NCBI RefSeq assembly: GCF_001558155.1
Contig: NZ_LOAS01000009.1
Coordinates: 62,001 to 126,000, forward strand
DNA length: 64,000 nt
From: Aliiruegeria sabulilitoris
GTDB lineage: Bacteria; Pseudomonadota; Alphaproteobacteria; Rhodobacterales; Rhodobacteraceae
Reading direction: 5' to 3'
Position 1 is the first letter of the stretch. Each line of letters opens with the position of its first letter. Under the pieces are notes generated by a model. It made no database searches and had not been told where the DNA came from. It worked only from the letters and a program-made list of their open reading frames with translations. The position numbers were made by a program, and so were the translations under genes. Shown here one piece after another: positions 60,288 through 64,000 of the stretch.

Positions 60288-60763
60288 TGCGCAACTGGCA
60301 AAAACTGCTGATCGTTCCGTTGCTTTTGGCAATCTGGTCTCAGCAGGCCCTTGCGGAATGTTCTCTTGATCGCTTGGACGTGCGGGGGCCGTGGGGCAGC
60401 GCGCGTTTTTCGGTCGAACTCGCCGACGACCCCGGCGAGCGCTCCCAAGGACTCATGCACCGGGAGAATCTGGCGCGCTCGGCAGGGATGCTGTTCGTAT
60501 ACGAGACGGCCGGTCCGGTCAGTTTCTGGATGAAGAACACCCTTATTCCGCTCGACATGATCTTTGCCGATCAACGCGGCGTCGTGACGAGGGTTCATTC
60601 GAGGGCCATTCCGGGCGATCTTACCCCGATCGACGGTGGCGATGGCGTGCTTGTCGTGTTGGAAATCAATGGTGGCCTCGCGGAGGCATTGGGTATCTCC
60701 GTCGGAGACGAGCTGCGCCATCCTGCTCTGGGGCCGGAGGCCGCGTGGTTCTGCGATCGTTGA
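60284..60763 (+). CDS. DUF192 secreted protein
   Basis: 159 residues. Signal peptide MMRNWQKLLIVPLLLAIWSQ ending near ALA (about 23); DUF192 domain with GERSQGLMHRENLARSAGMLF, SFWMKNTLIPLDMIF and a Gly-rich turn. Function is unknown; the family occurs beside cold-shock genes in Rhodobacterales. ATG 60284 overlaps the cold-shock stop. Confidence 0.88.
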   Translation: MMRNWQKLLIVPLLLAIWSQQALAECSLDRLDVRGPWGSARFSVELADDPGERSQGLMHRENLARSAGMLFVYETAGPVSFWMKNTLIPLDMIFADQRGVVTRVHSRAIPGDLTPIDGGDGVLVVLEINGGLAEALGISVGDELRHPALGPEAAWFCDR

Positions 60764-60931
60764 GCCGGCAATGATCCGCCCTGCGCGACCAATTTAGAAA
60801 TTCTTGCACTGTCGATGCAACCGAGTGCTTGTGGTTTGCCCGATCTGCGGTCATATAGCGCCGATCTGATCGTGCCATCCATTCGGCTGGTTGGAAATTG
60901 ATGCGCCCGATCTCATGGGGGGCATCCGGAG

Positions 60932-61008
60932 CGGGGCGTAGCGCAGCCTGGTAGCGCGACGGTTTTGGGTACCGTAGGTCGCAAGTTCGAATCTTGCCGT
61001 CCCGACCA
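60932..61008 (+). tRNA. tRNA-Pro (anticodon UGG)
   Basis: 77 bases with encoded CCA. Acceptor stem CGGGGCG/CGTCCCG with one G-T, D stem GCGC/GCGC, anticodon stem ACGGT/ACCGT around TTTGGGT (anticodon TGG), and T arm with GTTCGAAT. It is a possible integration site: accessory-looking DNA follows. Confidence 0.93.
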
Positions 61009-61466
61009 AACACTCCAGTATCCCTGAAATGCGGCTAAGGTGCTCAATATAGAGCGCCTCGTGGCTCGTTCAGCTCAGTACATTGCTTTAATTCTTGGCG
61101 GAGATTTTGGGCTGCCTTGGCGTTCCTTATCCACGAATTCGGGCACCATCGCCCTGAAACGAAGGGTGCTGTTGAGGCGGTAACAGCATCAACGACGTGG
61201 CTTGCGACCAGAGTGCTTGGCAGCGGTCGGAAAGACGATGGGCGACTCCCACACCGGTTTTCTGATCGCCGAGGTCGGGCTGGGAGGGATAGTTGTTTGC
61301 GCCGCCGAATGACGGTACTTGGCCCGAAATGGACAACCGAATGGACCGGCGAAAGCTTCCGATCGAACATCAAGGAGGCCCACCAAAACGCGGGAAGCCC
61401 GAACCGAGGTTCAAATCGGCGCCCCGTCATTCCGACGCCTCTGAAACCAAAAGATATGGTGCCAGA
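61009..61466. other. Gene-poor stretch after tRNA-Pro
   Basis: 458 bases. Open frames on both strands lack ribosome sites and family likeness. No integrase gene or clear repeat of the tRNA 3' end was found by eye. Confidence 0.5.
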
Positions 61467-61601
61467 TTACGGTTTCTTCTTCTCTCCGAGAGTTACCGGG
61501 CTTCTGCCTTTGGAAAAATCGGCAGTTGCAGGAGCCTTTTCCTTGATCTTCTTGGGCTTTTTAACTTCCCGGTTGCCACGCTTCTTGTTGCCTTTGGACA
61601 T
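61467..61601 (-). CDS. 44-residue Lys/Arg-rich small protein
   Basis: Starts MSKGNKKRGNREVKKPKK and ends ...VTLGEKKKP. AAAGGAAAATCG gives a well-spaced ribosome site before ATG 61601. Basic proteins of this GNKxRGNxExKKPKK type are common as unannotated small genes in alphaproteobacteria, possibly nucleic-acid binding. No experimental function recalled. Confidence 0.7.
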   Translation of the reverse strand: MSKGNKKRGNREVKKPKKIKEKAPATADFSKGRSPVTLGEKKKP

Positions 61602-61792
61602 CGATTTTCCTTTCGGGATCAGGTAGATATATTGTCTTTAGTGAGCGAGCAGGTTGATCGGCAGGGCGGCGGAGCTCGGCGGTCAAACAAACGCGTTCCA
61701 ATGAAGCTCGCGCCTGCGCATTTCCGGACACCCCATCGGTCCCGCATCTCGCACAAACAGTCTCGGAGGTTTGCAGCACCTGCGGGATTTCA

Positions 61793-62029
61793 TCACGGCC
61801 GCCCGGAAGAGTATCCGCCTGCGATCATCATGTTGATCAACCCGGCAACGGCCTGGTGGGATTCCGTTTCGGCGACGGATCCGATGGCGTTCTCGTGCGT
61901 CGCGGCGGCGTCGCGGAGAATACCAACGATCTCGCGCTCGGGAAGAAGCTTGCGATCATTCATTGCGAGCAGGAGCGCTTCGCAAATCGAGAGCGCTGCC
62001 ATCCCTGAATGGTGATTTTGGTCGGACAT
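61793..62029 (-). CDS. 78-residue hypothetical protein, helical
   Basis: MSDQNHHSGMAALSICEALL then a mostly alpha-helical sequence with an aliphatic core (AMNDRKLLPEREIVGILRDA) and a short hydrophobic tail. AAGGAGGAACGG precedes ATG 62029, about 11 bases away. Divergent from the Crp/Fnr gene. The type resembles short proteins I associate with Rhizobiales; function unknown. Confidence 0.65.
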   Translation of the reverse strand: MSDQNHHSGMAALSICEALLLAMNDRKLLPEREIVGILRDAAATHENAIGSVAETESHQAVAGLINMMIAGGYSSGRP

Positions 62030-62181
62030 CGCGTGCCGTTCCTCCTTGCATGTGAGAGCAGGATCGAGCGAGAGCCTGATGATCTCCCGCACTTTCGCAG
62101 GAAACGTGATACTGAGAACTGATCGAAAGCAGTCCCTGCGCGGATATCTTCGTGATTCCTTCACCGAGTTCGGAGGTTTCC

Positions 62182-62916
62182 TTGAACGCCATCGAAAACA
62201 GCCCGCTCACACGAAAGCTTTCCGTCTTCGTGGCACTGAGCGACATGGAAATGGCCGTGCTTGATCGTCTGCATCAGCGCCGGAGAACCTTCGTGCAGGG
62301 GATCGATCTCGTGCATCAGGGGCAGTCGGATCAGGCGGCCTATATTCTGGCCGAGGGCTGGGTTTGCTCCTACAAGATCCAGCGTGACGGTTCGCGTCAG
62401 ATCGTCGATTTCCAGATCCCGGGCGATTTTCTTGGGCTACGTAGTGTTCTGTTGCACACGTCGGACCACAGCATCGTGCCTATCGTCGAGATCGAAGCGG
62501 CGGAAATCCTCGTAAGCGACCTTCTGGATGCTTTCGCTCACACCCCGCGACTGGCGACGGCCATTCTCTGGGCAGCCTCACGCGACGAGGCGATGGTGGT
62601 CGAACATCTTGTTGGTCTCGGACAACGGGACGCGGAAGCGCGCGTTGCCCATTTCTTTCTGGAACTCGCTGCCAGGCTGGCTCTCGTCGGTATGGGAGGC
62701 AAGGCAGGCTTCGCCTGTCCATTGACCCAGTATCATCTCGCCGATGCGCTAGGTCTCAGTGCGGTCCATGTCAACCGCGTGCTGCGACGGCTTCGTGAAG
62801 AAGGATTGATGACTTTTCGGGATGGCCAGGTGTCGTTCGAAAACTACGATGGTCTCGTGACTTTAGCGGAGTTTGACCCCGAGTATCTGAACCACACCGG
62901 GCCTCTTCTGAGCTGA
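62182..62916 (+). CDS. Crp/Fnr-family transcriptional regulator
   Basis: About 244 residues. Cyclic-nucleotide-binding-like jelly-roll domain (about 20-130, with GQSDQAAYILAEGWVCSYK and QIPGDFLGLRSVLL) and a C-terminal HTH (YHLADALGLSAVHVNRVLRR). There is no FNR-type N-terminal Cys cluster, so oxygen sensing by an iron-sulfur cluster is unlikely. TTG 62182 with GGAGG five bases upstream is preferred; GTG 62152 is also in frame. Ligand unknown. Confidence 0.85.
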   Translation: MNAIENSPLTRKLSVFVALSDMEMAVLDRLHQRRRTFVQGIDLVHQGQSDQAAYILAEGWVCSYKIQRDGSRQIVDFQIPGDFLGLRSVLLHTSDHSIVPIVEIEAAEILVSDLLDAFAHTPRLATAILWAASRDEAMVVEHLVGLGQRDAEARVAHFFLELAARLALVGMGGKAGFACPLTQYHLADALGLSAVHVNRVLRRLREEGLMTFRDGQVSFENYDGLVTLAEFDPEYLNHTGPLLS

Positions 62917-63288
62917 GGGCGTTGGCATTGGTCGAACGTCAGTGCGAAGGGTGTCGGTTCCCCTCGGGACTGAGAATCTGGCTTTCCAAGAACCACAAAT
63001 AGGAAGCGCGGAGACGGTTCAGACCTTTTGTGGGTCGTTGCGCTCCCGCGCCCCTCGAATGCTAAAATCCACTCATTCCCCCAGAAATCTGGAGGCCACG
63101 CTATACTCTATCGTCGCGCGCCAGATTCGCCCTGATGCAGGTTAGCGTCGCGCGAAATTGCGGTTCTCAGGTCGGATTTCTCGCCTGCGATCTAACTGGC
63201 CGATAGCTACGCCGCGATGCCTGACGGTCGGCGTCTGCTCCTGCCGCCGGCGTGTTTCCTGTGTTCAAGGCGTCCGTCCCGGCGAGCC
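62917..63288. other. Intergenic stretch, nothing recognised
   Basis: 372 bases between the Crp/Fnr gene and a truncated gene fragment. No family-like reading frame, terminator or repeat was found by eye. Confidence 0.5.
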
Positions 63289-63498
63289 TCAGCCGCCATT
63301 GGCGAGGAAATAGAAGCGTGCCACCACGAGAAAGACGATGAGGATGGCCAGAATCCATCTGCCTCGGATCGACGGCCCCTTGGGTATCGCCGGTTTGGCC
63401 AGCTTCGTCGCGCGGCGGGACAGGCGGTCGGGCAGTAGCGCAGTCAGGGTTGCAGCAATGGCCGCGTGTTCAAGACATATGGAGTTGAACGGTCCGGT
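63289..63498 (-). pseudogene. 3' fragment of a small membrane-protein gene cut by an insertion sequence
   Basis: A 69-codon frame with no start codon at its 5' end: basic stretch RLSRRATKLAKPAIPKG followed by one membrane helix WILAILIVFLVVARFYFL and stop. It begins exactly where the IS21-type end starts, consistent with truncation by the insertion. Low certainty that it was ever a gene. Confidence 0.4.
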
Positions 63499-63499
63499 G

Positions 63500-64000
63500 T
63501 GTCAACGGCGGCGCAAAAGTCGGCCAGTCTTGGCGTGACTGGCGCCTTGGTCCGCAAGGACCAATTTCGGTGATGTTTCAGGATTTCTGGCGTGCCTTGC
63601 TCTTTGCCAGCCGATAGGTGTCGCCAATCATCTCCAGAATGCTGACGTGGTGGGTCAGCCGATCGAGCAAAGCGCCTGTCAGGCGTTCTGATCCGAAGGT
63701 TTCGGTCCATTTGTCGAATGGTACGTTCGAGGCGATCAGGATGGAGCCACGCTCGTATCGTTGGGAGATCAGCTCGAACAGGAGCTCAGCGCCGGTTTTG
63801 CTGAGAGGCACGAAGCCCAGATCGCCGATGATCAGCACTTTCTGCTTCACCAGTTGCTTCTAAAGCCGCAGGAGCTGGCGCTCGTCGCGGGCCTCCATCA
63901 ACTCGTGGACGATTGAGGCAGCGGTCGTGAAGCGAACGGCCAGCCCTTTCTGGCAGGCGACCACGCCGAGGCCGAGCGCCACTTGGGTCTTGCCGGTGCC
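63500..64000 (-). mobile_element. IS21-family insertion sequence, one end, running off the window
   Basis: Starts at TGTCAACGGCGGCGCAAAAG (63500), the terminal-repeat style of IS21 elements, and contains istB; istA should lie beyond 64000. The other end and any target duplication are outside the window. Confidence 0.6.
63578..64000 (-). pseudogene. istB: IS21-family transposition ATPase with in-frame amber codon, cut by window edge
   Basis: The frame reads GTGKTQVALGLGVVACQKG (Walker A at the window edge), then ...DERQLLRL, TAG (63862-63860), KQLVKQKVLIIGDLGFVPLS, TGAELLFELISQRYERGS, FGSERLTGALLDRLTHHV and a normal C-terminus. The codon at the stop is Gln in typical IstB (CAG to TAG). The Walker B pair reads GD instead of the usual DE. 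Otherwise intact, so decay is recent. Confidence 0.85.

Noticed and set aside
61117-61626. 169-codon plus-strand frame after tRNA-Pro
   Set aside because: No ribosome site, mixed composition, antisense to the small basic protein gene.

Overview
The window is GC-rich chromosomal DNA from an alphaproteobacterium, most likely Rhodobacterales (roseobacter/Rhodobacter group). This rests on the gene complement and order: trpG-trpD-trpC-moaC-moeA-lexA with a GTTC-N7-GTTC SOS operator, a YibQ-type gene next to trpG, sdhE behind a small Xre regulator, ccmE after argC, and a stand-alone endolysin/holin cassette of the kind used for gene transfer agent release in this order. Almost everything up to about 60.8 kb is dense, single-copy core chromosome. 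The last 3 kb, after a tRNA-Pro, looks like accessory DNA.

Layout. 0-10 kb: gatB (cut by the window edge), a lytic-transglycosylase-like lipoprotein, an Lrp regulator overlapping a LysE exporter, an acyltransferase, pepN, an outer-membrane barrel protein and an rRNA methyltransferase. 10-19 kb: parE with a compositionally foreign trypsin-like gene coupled to its stop codon, a MATE exporter, an aspartate aminotransferase, Xre-sdhE, a MarR regulator, DUF1194 and gloA. 19-21.4 kb: a Slam-type outer-membrane translocon (type XI secretion, DUF560) overlapping a TbpB-like lipoprotein, its probable client. 21.4-27.2 kb: thyA-folA, purL, an MltB-type transglycosylase and a LysR regulator. 27.4-30.8 kb: acyltransferase, murI, argC, ccmE. 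30.8-34 kb: lrgAB divergent from a five-gene lysis-type cassette (GH108 muramidase, holin, three small membrane or basic proteins). 34-39 kb: gltA, gltX, comEC. 39-54 kb: lexA, moeA, moaC and trp genes, with ung embedded between trpD and trpC, and with trpE separated from trpGDC by yibQ-like, cls, an endo/exonuclease-phosphatase family gene and an AI-2E-type permease; ppiD lies just upstream of trpE. 54-61 kb: an aminotransferase, a cytochrome/outer-membrane-barrel fusion, fabI-gpt, pdxH, a double cold-shock-domain gene, a DUF192 gene and tRNA-Pro(UGG). 61-64 kb: two short conserved-looking genes, a Crp/Fnr regulator, a truncated membrane-protein fragment and an IS21-family end whose istB carries an amber codon.

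The most unusual object is 55329-56666 (-). It is a secreted protein with two CXXCH haem motifs in a short N-terminal domain, followed directly by a barrel whose C-terminal strands resemble the DUF560/Slam barrel. It would be an outer-membrane cytochrome and its barrel in one polypeptide. The same window holds a conventional TPR-plus-DUF560 Slam gene with its lipoprotein, so the two architectures can be compared directly. A second theme is horizontal gene transfer: a candidate GTA lysis cassette, comEC and lexA with its SOS box lie within about 8 kb.

Limits: all assignments come from reading the sequence. No database search, structure prediction or promoter prediction was run. Start codons were chosen from Shine-Dalgarno spacing and family length, and are flagged where doubtful.
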